Shown here in pieces: positions 25,908 through 33,790 of a stretch of DNA of 64,000 bases. A program made the translations under genes and the position numbers. This stretch comes from Bradyrhizobium centrolobii (GTDB lineage Bacteria > Pseudomonadota > Alphaproteobacteria > Rhizobiales > Xanthobacteraceae), in the NCBI RefSeq assembly GCF_001641635.1, contig NZ_LUUB01000066.1, forward strand, positions 31,606 to 95,605, given 5' to 3'. The notes below the pieces were generated by a model, which was not told where the DNA came from, did not search any database, and saw only the letters and a program-made list of their open reading frames with translations. How positions within the stretch are numbered: position 1 is the stretch's first letter; each line of letters begins with the position of its first letter.

Positions 25908-26593
25908 CGGTAGAGCCTCCGCGCAAACAGATCGATCAGGATGGTCAGCGCATCGGTGATGCGTTGACCCTTGCCCAGCGAATAGGCGCTGTACTCGATA
26001 TTCACCGGCACTTCGACAAAGCGCAGGCGGCTCTGCGCGATCTGGTGCAGGATCTCGGACGCGTGCGCCATTCGGTTCTGTCGCAACGAGATCGCGCGGG
26101 CGCCGCGCGCGGTCATCGCCCGTAGGCCATTGTGGGTATCGGTGACCGGCAGTCCGGTGTTCGCGCGCGTGAACCAGAGCGCCGCGCTGAGCAGGAGGCG
26201 GCGCGACATCGGCAGATTTGCGGTCGCGCCGGTGAGAAAGCGGCTGCCGAGCGCGAAATCGATGCCGGGCTGCTCGATCGCCGCGAGCAGCGCCGGGATG
26301 GCCGCGGGGGAATGCTGGCCGTCGGCGTCGAACGTGACGAGCGCATCCGCACGCTGCTCGAGGGCGTAGTCGATGCCGGTCTGCAGCGCAGCGCCCTGTC
26401 CGAGGTTGATCGGATGCCGGACGACGACCGCGCCTGCGAGCGACGCGACGTCACCGGTTCGGTCGCCGGAGCCGTCATCGACCACGACCACCGCGTATCC
26501 GGCGCGGCGAATGCCGGACACGACGCTGCCGACCACCGGCGCTTCATTGTACGCCGCGACAACGACCCAAGGATTGCGAATCCGGCCGGTCAT
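25904..26593 (-). CDS. GT2-family glycosyltransferase (DPM1/GtrB-like)
   Basis: The 229-residue GT-A protein has WVVVAAYNEAPVVGSVVSGI at the start, VVVVDDGSGDRTGDVA (nucleotide-binding acidic motif), INLGQGAALQTGIDYALEQR, and ALVTFDADGQHSP with the metal-binding DxD. It lacks C-terminal membrane helices, which the neighbouring DUF2304 protein may supply. Enzymes of this type load a sugar from an NDP-sugar onto polyprenyl phosphate, producing the donor that a GT-C enzyme such as the 23765 product would use. It is translationally coupled to the DUF2304 gene and follows the methyltransferase gene by 43 bp. Confidence 0.88.
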   Translation of the reverse strand: MTGRIRNPWVVVAAYNEAPVVGSVVSGIRRAGYAVVVVDDGSGDRTGDVASLAGAVVVRHPINLGQGAALQTGIDYALEQRADALVTFDADGQHSPAAIPALLAAIEQPGIDFALGSRFLTGATANLPMSRRLLLSAALWFTRANTGLPVTDTHNGLRAMTARGARAISLRQNRMAHASEILHQIAQSRLRFVEVPVNIEYSAYSLGKGQRITDALTILIDLFARRLYR

Positions 26594-26636
26594 GTCTCGT
26601 CCATCCGCAACGAGGATAACCCATGGGAGGCTCGTA

Positions 26637-27509
26637 TCATGGGGGCGCCTTGCTCAAGACCACGCGCATCGCGTCGAACAGGTTCACCGGAATGGCGAAC
26701 CGGTTGCCGGTCGGGCTGGCCGCGATCTTGCGGCCGAGCATGCGACCGACCTGGAAGGCGATCAGGGAGAACGGCACGAATTTCCAGGGGCGATCGGAAC
26801 TCTCGACGCGAAGGCCGACCGAATGGGCCAGAGACGCGATGCTGTCGCAGTTGAAGAACCACAGGTGCTGTGGAGGCGTCATCAGGCGCCAGTGCGCGCC
26901 GGTTGACCGCGCCGCCAAGGAACCGAAGTCTCCGGTCGTCAGCACGATGATTCCGTCCGGCCGGAGATGGTCCGTGCACAGCGCGAGCGCTTCCTGCGGG
27001 TCGGGCAGATGCTCGATGACGTCGAGGAGGACGATGACATCCAGGGTGCCAAGCGAGTTGAGAGTCGCTTCGCTCAGCAGGCCGCAGACGACGTTCAGGC
27101 CGAGATCGCCAGTATGGGCAACAGCCGCCTCCGCCGGCTCGATGCCGCTCACCTCAAATCCGGCGCGGCGGGCTTCATCGAGAAAAAAGCCGTAGGCGCA
27201 ACCGATCTCGAGCAGGCGGCCCTGTGGCTTGCGGTGCTGGATGAACTCGACCGTGCGGGCGAACTCGCGCCGCAGCACGGGTTCGGCGCCGCGATAGTCG
27301 GCGTAGCCGTCGGACTGACGGCCGGAAAAATAGCCATCGTCATAATAGGCGAGGGGATCGAAGCTCGATGCCTCGGTGCGTCCCAGTCCGCAGTCACGAC
27401 ATTGGAAGATGTCGCAACCGTTCTTAGCGTAAAGAAACCGATGCGGCGTCGCCCGACTGCACGCGGGACACTCAAGTGTAAGCGCAGTTCGGTCGTTTCG
27501 CATCAGCAC
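26637..27509 (-). CDS. SAM-dependent methyltransferase with N-terminal zinc ribbon
   Basis: The 290-residue protein starts with a four-Cys ribbon (C14-x-x-C17 and C37-x-x-C40) and then a class I methyltransferase fold with GRLLEIGCAYGFFLDEARRA (SAM motif I, about 97-116), VIVLLDVIEHLPDPQEALAL and DGIIVLTTGDFGS. The ribbon plus methyltransferase arrangement is shared with C-methyltransferases of deoxysugar pathways and with many polysaccharide-locus methyltransferases. It is first in a three-gene operon with the GT2 and DUF2304 genes, so a sugar or lipid-linked sugar is the likely acceptor. No C-terminal SAM_MT C-methyltransferase domain was identified. Confidence 0.82.
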   Translation of the reverse strand: MLMRNDRTALTLECPACSRATPHRFLYAKNGCDIFQCRDCGLGRTEASSFDPLAYYDDGYFSGRQSDGYADYRGAEPVLRREFARTVEFIQHRKPQGRLLEIGCAYGFFLDEARRAGFEVSGIEPAEAAVAHTGDLGLNVVCGLLSEATLNSLGTLDVIVLLDVIEHLPDPQEALALCTDHLRPDGIIVLTTGDFGSLAARSTGAHWRLMTPPQHLWFFNCDSIASLAHSVGLRVESSDRPWKFVPFSLIAFQVGRMLGRKIAASPTGNRFAIPVNLFDAMRVVLSKAPP

Positions 27510-27689
27510 ATGCGTCGCGCCCCTAGCCTCTCTTCAATGCAAAAAATGCGTCGGATGCCGAATTGTTCCTCTCGGCGAACGTCCACGCGGCCGCAGGCGC
27601 CTGGCCGGCAGCTGCGAAATAGATCGAGGATGGTTCAGACTCTCGCCGGTGCGGCACTGTGAGACGGCGGTCATCCGAGGGTACTAGGC

Positions 27690-27830
27690 GCCAGCCTCGC
27701 CACGCTGGCGCCACGTCAGCTGAGGCTGATCCTGAGAGCAGCTTGGCCGCGTCGTCGCCCAGGATGCTGGCGCACTGCTTGTCCGTGAGCTCCGGCGTCT
27801 TCATGACGGGCTCGATCGGATAGGAGGGTA
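27690..27830 (-). pseudogene. C-terminal relic of an amidohydrolase gene
   Basis: The minus strand reads AVPSYPIEPVMKTPELTDKQ and then CASILGDDAAKLLSGSAS. The pattern of a helix beginning E-L-T-D-x-Q-C-x-x-I-L-G-x-N-A-x-x-L-L is the usual last helix of amidohydrolase-superfamily enzymes, where the metal-dependent barrel ends. No barrel precedes it. The frame runs on past the expected end. The rest of 27510-27962 has no other recognisable gene. Confidence 0.5.
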
Positions 27831-27860
27831 CGGCGTCGGCGCAGTCTGGAATTCGATAGC

Positions 27861-27909
27861 AATCTCAATCGCATAAGAGTTCGCGGTTTTATTCTGAGTG
27901 GCCGCGCCA
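27861..27909 (+). repeat. 49-bp direct repeat, right copy
   Basis: AATCTCAATCGCATAAGAGT and TCGCGGTTTTATTCTGAGTG continue to GCCGCGCCA. It is the same-orientation counterpart of 21941-21989 and lies next to the amidohydrolase relic. Confidence 0.7.
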
Positions 27910-27962
27910 TGACTGCATCATCCCAATCAGTTCTGCCTCTATCGCAGCACTCACCCGCTGGT

Positions 27963-29090
27963 TCATAGCGCCTGAAGAGCGCTGCGGGACGGTGCGATCG
28001 TCAGCCAATCCGGAATGCGGCGCTTGGCGATCCAATATGGCCGCCAGACCGATAGCCACGTGGCGCGGTCGAGCGGCGCTGTGCCCCAGCGCCGCTGTCC
28101 CGTGTTGATCTGCAACAGATCGTGCGTCTGGAGCCACTGCTGCGCGGCCCACCAGAGTTCGCGCGGTGCCTCGGTGTTGCCAGCACCTTCAAGCTCGACG
28201 ATGCTCGGGAAGGGATCACGAGGACCACAGCCAACTCTCAGCGTGGCGACGCGCTCGCCATTCCTCCGGACGCTCCAGAGCCGCGAGCGATTGTGTGCCA
28301 CGTTGTAGCCGTAAGTCTTGAGGCAGTTCCTCATCGCGTCCGCCTCCTCTGCGATGGCAGAGACCGAATTCAACGGAAGGAAATCGTAACCGGCCACGTG
28401 ACCAGCTCGAAGCCACATGTCGGCGATCACCTCGCGGCCGAGGCTCACATGCAACGCGATCCCCACTCGCCAATCATCCGCGGCCGCAAGGGCCGTACCC
28501 ATGCGCATATCGGGCGTCCATGGCTGCGTGATGAGCTCGCGTCCGAACGTTGCCCGTTGCGTCGAAAACCACGACCACAGGCAGATGAGCCGCAGCCGAG
28601 CCGGGGTCACTCCTCTCGGCTCGCGGACGAGTTCGCGCGCGATCCACAACGCCGCCGGTTCATGCGCGAGGGAGGCGACGTCAGCCACGACCTGAAGCCA
28701 GATCGGCGCGAGTTTTGGTGAGCGCGGAAGATGGTTGGCGATCTGGCGGCGAAAGAACTCGCTGTCAGGCAACCTCGCGATCGGGCCTGCGAATGCCTCT
28801 GGAGGCAGCCTGCGCAGCCACAGGGGCAGATCGGCGGCGGCCGCCACCTCCGCGAGGCCAAGCCCATCGATCACGCATGCGAGCGCGGGCGCAGGATCGA
28901 ACGCAGGCCGCGGCACGGCCAGCGCGAACAGAAGCGCAGGAAAGCTCGCAGCGAGGTCCGCAATGCGCGAGTGCCGCATTGCCAGAGTATACACCGCTCC
29001 CCGGAAGCGGGGATGATATCTCCGCAGCCGACGCTCGAACACGTCGGTACGCTCGGCGTCCCGGCGGGAGGCCAACAGACTTGAAGTCAT
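27963..29090 (-). CDS. PcfJ-like protein
   Basis: From the ATG at 29088-29090 the product has 375 residues. The last 150 residues resemble the PcfJ domain known from plasmids, phages and conjugative elements: FLPLNSVSAIAEEADAMRNC, then LKTYGYNVAHNRSRLWSVRR and then GERVATLRVGCGPRDPFPSI. These follow the E-x-x-x-M-x-N-C-x-x-x-Y and R-x-A-T-L-x-x pattern. The N-terminal 200 residues are helical and unassigned. PcfJ function is unknown. A longer frame reaches 29294 but has no start signal. Occurrence on a chromosome near relics of other genes suggests acquisition with a mobile element. Confidence 0.5.
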   Translation of the reverse strand: MTSSLLASRRDAERTDVFERRLRRYHPRFRGAVYTLAMRHSRIADLAASFPALLFALAVPRPAFDPAPALACVIDGLGLAEVAAAADLPLWLRRLPPEAFAGPIARLPDSEFFRRQIANHLPRSPKLAPIWLQVVADVASLAHEPAALWIARELVREPRGVTPARLRLICLWSWFSTQRATFGRELITQPWTPDMRMGTALAAADDWRVGIALHVSLGREVIADMWLRAGHVAGYDFLPLNSVSAIAEEADAMRNCLKTYGYNVAHNRSRLWSVRRNGERVATLRVGCGPRDPFPSIVELEGAGNTEAPRELWWAAQQWLQTHDLLQINTGQRRWGTAPLDRATWLSVWRPYWIAKRRIPDWLTIAPSRSALQAL

Positions 29091-29479
29091 GACAATAATT
29101 CCGCTCGTGCGAACGCGAGGCCCGCAAGCAGGTTCAATCGATTTGAGGGCTTGGAATCTCACCCGGGGTTTCAGTCCCGGGGTATGCGTCAAGTATCGCG
29201 CATCGAACCCGGGAAGCGCGCAATCGCAAACATGGCCGCCTCCAGCAATGGAATTTGTGGGCACGCCATTAGCTTGTTTCGCGGCAAGACGCAACTCGAG
29301 ACTGCATCGCCCGTAGGATGGGTAGAGCGCAGCGAAACTCGTCCGGCGTCACGCCGAGCGTTGGCGATGGTGGTGCAGTACTGTACGCTCATCATCGAGA
29401 ACAAGCGTAGTGTCACGCCGGCAAGGCGGACATCGAAATGCGCCGTAATTTGTGGGGCCCACACCCTGGAATTCGTGCC
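29091..29479. other. Intergenic region before the prenyltransferase gene
   Basis: No gene is recognised in these 389 bp. It contains a small inverted repeat (CCCGGGGTTTCAGTCCCGGG, 29162-29181) and, at 29308-29342, a degenerate piece of a CCCGTAGGATGGG-type interspersed element. Promoters of the two divergent genes must lie here. Confidence 0.5.
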
Positions 29480-30394
29480 ATGACCGCGTTGAGCCGTCCC
29501 GACCTCAGCGACATCCACCCCGGCGACTGGGTTGACCGGCGGTTGCCTTTAACATGGCGGCCGTATGCACGGCTTGCGCGCCTGGACCGGCCCGTCGGGA
29601 TTTGGCTCACGCTGTTTCCGTGCCTCGCCGCGCTGATCCAGGCCTCGCACGGATCTCCTGCGCTCTGGCAGTTGATCGTCTTCTCGCTCGGCGCGCTGCT
29701 GATGAGAAGCGCCGGCTCAACCGTCAACGATATAGCTGATCGCAAGTTTGATGCGCACGTCGAACGGACACGCTTCCGACCGCTGGCCAGCAGTCAGCTC
29801 GAACTCCGCCAAGCGATCGCGTTCCTGATCGTGGAGCTCGGGCTCGCGGCGTCACTGCTGGTTTTCTTGAGTCAGTACACACGCTTGATGGCAATCTGCG
29901 TGCTGCCGCTCGTCTTCATCTATCCGTTTTGCAAGCGATTCACCTACTGGCCACAGGCCGTCCTGGGGGCGGCGTTCAATTGGGGAATGCTGATGGTCTG
30001 GGCTGAGGCGGCCGGGCATATCCCGCCTGGCGCCATCGTGATGTGGATCGGCGCCATCAGCTGGCAAATCGGCTACGACACCGTCTACGCTTACGTCGAT
30101 GTCAAGGATGACATCCGCCTCGGCTTGAAGTCGACGGCAATCCTGTTCGGCGAGAGGGGACAAGCCTGTATTGGTCTCGTCTACGCCCTTACGGTCGTAT
30201 CATGGTCGCTGGGCGGCTGGCTGCTGGGCATGTCGTTGTCCTACGCTGCCGGAATGGCGGTGATCGCCGCGCACCTCGCCTGGCAGGCCTGGCGCATCGA
30301 CCTCGAGCGCCCGAACCTGAGTTTCAGCCTGTTTTTGTCGAACATTTTGACCGGCGTGTTTTTGGCAATCACGGCGCTCATGGGGACTTGGTGA
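29480..30394 (+). CDS. ubiA: UbiA-family prenyltransferase (4-hydroxybenzoate polyprenyltransferase-like)
   Basis: The 304-residue polytopic protein has both aspartate motifs of the UbiA superfamily: STVNDIADRKFDAHVERTRF (NDxxDxxxD) and IGYDTVYAYVDVKDD (DxxYAxxDxxDD). The R-P-L after the first motif and the tyrosine placement match 4-hydroxybenzoate octaprenyltransferase, which prenylates the ubiquinone head group at the membrane. The first motif's N-terminal flank carries LARLDRPVGIWLTLFPCLAA, typical of UbiA. The ATG at 29480 lies within a reasonable distance of the first helix. Because the gene sits outside any ubi cluster and in accessory DNA, it may be a second copy. Confidence 0.85.
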   Translation: MTALSRPDLSDIHPGDWVDRRLPLTWRPYARLARLDRPVGIWLTLFPCLAALIQASHGSPALWQLIVFSLGALLMRSAGSTVNDIADRKFDAHVERTRFRPLASSQLELRQAIAFLIVELGLAASLLVFLSQYTRLMAICVLPLVFIYPFCKRFTYWPQAVLGAAFNWGMLMVWAEAAGHIPPGAIVMWIGAISWQIGYDTVYAYVDVKDDIRLGLKSTAILFGERGQACIGLVYALTVVSWSLGGWLLGMSLSYAAGMAVIAAHLAWQAWRIDLERPNLSFSLFLSNILTGVFLAITALMGTW

Positions 30395-30419
30395 GCATTC
30401 GATCCACCGGGTGAGCTTT

Positions 30420-30953
30420 ATGGCATTGGCGATCAACATCCGTGCTGACAACAGCTCAGCAGACGACATCGAACGCCTGTGGGACCAGGTCAGCGTGTTT
30501 GAGATCGAGCCGTCGATGCGCAAGCTTGGCTACCGACCTCATTTTACATTCGCAATCTACGACTCGCCCGAAATCGACGAAAAGACTGCCTGGAGTGCGA
30601 TGCTCGAGGCCGTCGCTGGCCAAGCCCAAATTGGCATCGAATTCAGGCGTATCCGCTGGTTCGAAGGCAGTCCTCTTGTGCTCTGGGCAGAGCCAACCGC
30701 CAACGACATCCTCACCCGACTCCACAGCTCGATCAGCGCCGCAATCGATCCCGCGTATTGTCGACCTCACTACCGGCCCGAAGCGTGGACACCGCACTGC
30801 ACGCTCGGCATGCACATCTCCGATGAACGGCGCGACGACGCTCTTGCGTTTGCACGATCGTTCGATCGAAAGATCGAAGTGCTGTTCGACGTCGTCGATT
30901 GCGTCGCTTTCCCACCTGTGCGGATCATTTCAGAGCGGAAATTGCTGCCTTAG
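30420..30953 (+). CDS. 2H phosphoesterase / 2'-5' RNA ligase family protein
   Basis: The 177-residue protein has the two H-x-T motifs that define the fold: RPHFTFAIYD with His41 and Thr43, and TPHCTLGMHI with His126 and Thr128. They are separated by about 85 residues, as in LigT/ThpR proteins. Members act on 2',3'-cyclic phosphates or 2'-5' RNA linkages; the substrate here is unknown. I prefer the ATG at 30420 (GGGTGAG upstream) to the GTG at 30411. It follows ubiA by 25 bp and may be co-transcribed, although the functions are unrelated. Confidence 0.82.
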   Translation: MALAINIRADNSSADDIERLWDQVSVFEIEPSMRKLGYRPHFTFAIYDSPEIDEKTAWSAMLEAVAGQAQIGIEFRRIRWFEGSPLVLWAEPTANDILTRLHSSISAAIDPAYCRPHYRPEAWTPHCTLGMHISDERRDDALAFARSFDRKIEVLFDVVDCVAFPPVRIISERKLLP

Positions 30954-30962
30954 ATCTGCGCG

Positions 30963-31358
30963 TCAGTCCTCGACCGGTAGCCCGTTCCCATGCACATACC
31001 AATCCGCGCGTGACGACCACTGCGCATGTCGGTCCGGCGTCGCGCCGAGCGGCTCATCGAACGCGCCGGCGTGAATGATCGCCTCGCGGCCGCTGCGGGT
31101 GAGGTGGGGCATGGGGCTGCCGCAGATTTTGCAGAACGCGGTGGCAAAGCTCCGCGCCGTCGGCAGGTCGTAGCGCGCGACCGAAGCCTCGCCACGCAGC
31201 CATCGCAGCGCCGCGGCCTGCACGATTACCTCGGAGGAATGCGACGACCCGGTTGCCTTGCGACAACGCGAGCAGTGGCAGTTCAGGAAACGATCGAACG
31301 GGCCTTCGACCTCGAAGGCGACCTCGCCGCACAGGCAGCTTCCCCTGAATGTAGTCAT
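30963..31358 (-). CDS. GFA family protein (glutathione-dependent formaldehyde-activating fold)
   Basis: This 131-residue zinc-binding protein has GSCLCGEVAFEVEGP (Cys8, Cys10), NCHCSRCRKATGSSHSS (Cys27, Cys29, Cys32) and FCKICGSPMPH, the full set of Cys ligands of the GFA/CENP-V fold. The family name derives from S-hydroxymethylglutathione synthase, but most members are of unknown activity. It is convergent with the 2H gene (9 bp between ends) and precedes a coiled-coil protein on the same strand (36 bp). Confidence 0.88.
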   Translation of the reverse strand: MTTFRGSCLCGEVAFEVEGPFDRFLNCHCSRCRKATGSSHSSEVIVQAAALRWLRGEASVARYDLPTARSFATAFCKICGSPMPHLTRSGREAIIHAGAFDEPLGATPDRHAQWSSRADWYVHGNGLPVED

Positions 31359-31394
31359 TTCGGCTTTCGCCCGCGGTCGATTATGATCACGGCG

Positions 31395-31766
31395 TCACTC
31401 CCCTTCCGGCTCTGGCGGCTTCTCGGCCACCTCGTCGGCGTGGACCTGCGGACCGCCTTGCGCGCCGCGCAGACGGATCATCGTGTCGATCACATCGACG
31501 TCGATCTTCAGCATGTCGAGATCGCGGGTCATTTCGCGCACCTCCTGGCCCTTGCGCGCCAGCTCCTCCGAGACATCGACCGCCATCTTGCGCTCGGTCA
31601 CGTTGCCCGGCGTGTTGACGAACAGTTTTGCCCGCATCCATTCGAGCCGTGCCCGCTGGGTGTCGCGCTCGAATTTCTTCTCTGCATAGCGGCGGCGTGC
31701 CTCGGCGTAGGCGCCGATCAGCGCGGTTTCCGGCAGGCTCCACAATTGCTCGACCGACATGGTCAT
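31395..31766 (-). CDS. Small coiled-coil protein, unknown function
   Basis: The 123-residue product is almost entirely helical and charged: VEQLWSLPETALIGAYAEAR, RRYAEKKFERDTQRARLEWM and VDVSEELARKGQEVREMTRD, then LDMLKIDVDVIDTMIRLR and an acidic tail. Heptad spacing of hydrophobic residues points to a coiled-coil. It has no signal, membrane helix or Cys. Either the first Met or Met3 (31760) could be the start. It lies upstream of the GFA gene on the same strand and may be co-transcribed. I do not recognise the family. Confidence 0.6.
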   Translation of the reverse strand: MTMSVEQLWSLPETALIGAYAEARRRYAEKKFERDTQRARLEWMRAKLFVNTPGNVTERKMAVDVSEELARKGQEVREMTRDLDMLKIDVDVIDTMIRLRGAQGGPQVHADEVAEKPPEPEGE

Positions 31767-31920
31767 GCCGCTTCGGGTCCCAAGGCTTCGGATCGGTGGG
31801 AGATTTTACTCCGCCCCCATCAGAGCCTTCCAGCGGTCAATTCTCAAGGGGTACGTCGGACGTGCGGTGGCATATTGCGATGGCCGTCATCGCCGTTGCG
31901 GCGGGTCCATGCCCGCGGTC

Positions 31921-32298
31921 TCACGCAAACTGCGCGAGGCCGTGTCCGACAGACCAGTTCTCCTTCGGAGCATCAAGGACGTTCACGAACACGTCTTCCG
32001 GCCGAATGCCCGGGCTTTCGCCGAGCAGGTCCGCGACCCTCCGGTACAGCGCTTTCTTCTGCTCGGCGGTGCGCGTGTCGAATACGGTGATCTGGATCAG
32101 CACGGCGTCGTCGCTGCGTGTGACGCCGTAGGCGTTGCCGCAGCGGAAGTTTGCAGGCTCAAGCTCGGTGATGGTCATGAACTCGTCGCCCTCGGGCACA
32201 TTGAGTGCCTCGCGCATGGCGCGGTAGAGGCTGTCGAGAATCGCCTGCCGATAGGCGTCCGGCTTTCCAGCGCGCAGCGAAATATGAAGCAGAGGCAT
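31921..32298 (-). CDS. Tautomerase-superfamily protein (Pro1 type)
   Basis: The 125-residue protein begins MPLLHISLRAGKPDAYRQAI, so the mature N-terminus is the catalytic Pro of the tautomerase superfamily. LYRAMREALNVPEGDEFMTI and LIQITVFDTRTAEQKKALYR, then the PEDVFVNVLDAPKENWSVGH segment, place it near the MSAD/cis-CaaD-like long-chain members. It likely acts on a keto-enol or halo-acid substrate. AAGGAG seven bases before the ATG fixes the start. It is divergent from a TetR regulator with two perfect palindromes between them, so TetR control is probable. Confidence 0.88.
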   Translation of the reverse strand: MPLLHISLRAGKPDAYRQAILDSLYRAMREALNVPEGDEFMTITELEPANFRCGNAYGVTRSDDAVLIQITVFDTRTAEQKKALYRRVADLLGESPGIRPEDVFVNVLDAPKENWSVGHGLAQFA

Positions 32299-32358
32299 CG
32301 CAAATCTCCTTCCATGCCGGCCTGAACCGCTGCGGCGCTTGCCCCACCGGTTGGTTTT

Positions 32359-32400
32359 TGACATTCTGTCAAGAAATCGCATTCTTGACATCATGTCAAA
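32359..32400. promoter_or_regulatory. Twin perfect palindromes, probable TetR operators
   Basis: TTGACATTCTGTCAA (32359-32373) and TTGACATCATGTCAA (32386-32400) are perfect inverted repeats of the same half-site TTGACA, with centres 27 bp apart. They lie in the 159-bp gap between the tautomerase and TetR genes. The TTGACA half-sites also look like -35 hexamers, so a bound repressor would block both promoters. Confidence 0.8.
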
Positions 32401-32457
32401 TACATTTGAGCCGCCCCGGCGGACCAGGATGCCACTTGTCGGGCAAAGGAGAGACGC

Positions 32458-33084
32458 TTGAGGCCGCGCGAGTTCGACAACGACGACGTCCTGCGCATCG
32501 CCCTCGACCGGTTCTGGCGCAACGGGGTGCGTGGCACGTCGCTCTCGGATATCGCGCGCGATGCCGGCGTTCAGCGCGGCAGTCTCTACAATGCCTTCGG
32601 CAGCAAGGAGGCACTGTTCCTCCGTGCCTATGAGCGCTACGCGGGCGACTATGTCGGCGCCGTGCAAGCGGCACTCGGCGCCGGCAGCTTGCGCAAGCGC
32701 CTCACGGCCTTCTTCGATCTGACGATCACGAACTTCCGTTCCGGGACACCGCCTCGCGGGTGTCCGACCACGCGCGGATTGATGGAGCTCGGGTCGGCCG
32801 AAGGCGAGGGGTTGGACGAGGATGCCCGCTGGGCCTTCGCCGACCTGGTGACACGCATCACCGGGCTGGTCGAGGACGCGTTGGCCGCCGGCGCCAAACG
32901 GGGCGAGTTCAGCGGCGCGCCCGAAGCCGCAGCATTGCACATCGTCACCGTGACGCGCGGCCTTGCCGTGCTCGAACGCGCCTTCGGCGACGAAGCCCAG
33001 CTTCGCAAGATAGCCGCCCACACGATCGATCTCGTGCTCGGCAAGAAGAGCCGCCAGGCCGAGCCGCGCTCACACGAACGCTAG
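32458..33084 (+). CDS. TetR/AcrR-family transcriptional regulator
   Basis: The 208-residue protein has an N-terminal helix-turn-helix (RNGVRGTSLSDIARDAGVQR and GSLYNAFGSKEALFLRAYER, residues 23-62) and a TetR_C-type ligand domain with RGCPTTRGLMELGSAEGEGL, typical of the AcuR/YcnC-like group. The start is the TTG at 32458, with AAAGGAGAG seven bases upstream; no ATG precedes the helix-turn-helix. It should repress itself and the divergent tautomerase through the twin palindromes. The inducer may be a substrate or product of that enzyme. Confidence 0.9.
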   Translation: MRPREFDNDDVLRIALDRFWRNGVRGTSLSDIARDAGVQRGSLYNAFGSKEALFLRAYERYAGDYVGAVQAALGAGSLRKRLTAFFDLTITNFRSGTPPRGCPTTRGLMELGSAEGEGLDEDARWAFADLVTRITGLVEDALAAGAKRGEFSGAPEAAALHIVTVTRGLAVLERAFGDEAQLRKIAAHTIDLVLGKKSRQAEPRSHER

Positions 33085-33149
33085 GTCGATCCTGCCGTCG
33101 GCCTTGGAAATCACCTGGCAGGTGCGCGTGCTACGGCACCATCCGGAAC

Positions 33150-33183
33150 GACGACCCCAGTGGTGATGCTCCCTGGGGTCGTC
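33150..33183 (+). terminator. Strong hairpin after the TetR gene
   Basis: GACGACCCCAG and CTGGGGTCGTC form a perfect 11-bp stem around a 12-base loop, 65 bp after the TetR stop. Only TTTC follows at a distance, so this is terminator-like but not canonical. The remaining spacer up to 33301 holds no recognisable gene. Confidence 0.55.
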
Positions 33184-33301
33184 TGGAGGTTTCATGGAGG
33201 GCATCGAGTTCTGCGTCTCCATGGCGATGTTGATATCGCAAGACCGGTCCGTATGCGACTAGAACCCATCAAAGTGACGGACCAACGCAGCAATGCTCTG
33301 C

Positions 33302-33790
33302 CTAACAGAATGCAAGCGCGTTGACCGCCCGCGTCGCTGCATCCTCCTTCTCGGTGCCGACCAGCTTGCAAACGACGGATTCAAGCTCGCCGGGTCTTCT
33401 GCTGCGGGCGACCGCCAGCAGCCGCATCAGTTCGGCTTCATCTTTCGAAAGGCGGCTGCAGGATGGCGGCATGAAACATAGATTGCATGCCCGGCAGCTC
33501 CGAAGGATTCTGACGAGCGCAGCAACTCGCGCGACCAGGAGGGGGCTGTCGGATACGTCGGGTGTCTCCTCGGCAAAGCGATAGGCCGCTTCCCAGCAAT
33601 CGGACGCGCCCGTCGCATAGGCAGCGCCAATGAACCGGAACAGCGACAGCGCCACGCGCGAAAAATGATCATAGCATTCGATGCTCGGTTGCCGTGGAAG
33701 CGCATCGAGCGGGCAGGATTGCGATCGAGGCGCTAACGGATGCGAAGCCGGCTCCGAGCCGGACGTGTCCTGGATCATGAATGATCTCAT
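33302..33790 (-). CDS. Cys-rich protein B of a paralogous pair, unknown function
   Basis: This 162-residue protein is mostly helical. It has four Cys in C99-x-x-C102-x-x-C105-x5-C111, followed by SRLSKDEAELMRLLAVARS. That last part aligns with CPRMSESEHGILRGIAAAQN of the upstream neighbour, so the two genes look like paralogs fused by translation coupling: the stop of the first and this ATG share a TGATG. The pattern C-x-R-x-S-x-x-E after closely spaced Cys recalls uncharacterised rhizobial proteins with a conserved C-x-C-x-G-x-D-E motif. A metal site is plausible; function unknown. Confidence 0.65.
   Translation of the reverse strand: MRSFMIQDTSGSEPASHPLAPRSQSCPLDALPRQPSIECYDHFSRVALSLFRFIGAAYATGASDCWEAAYRFAEETPDVSDSPLLVARVAALVRILRSCRACNLCFMPPSCSRLSKDEAELMRLLAVARSRRPGELESVVCKLVGTEKEDAATRAVNALAFC

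Noticed and set aside
31026..32090. A 354-codon plus-strand open frame
   Set aside because: It runs opposite the GFA, coiled-coil and tautomerase genes, all of which have better evidence (Cys ligands, Pro1, ribosome-binding sites).
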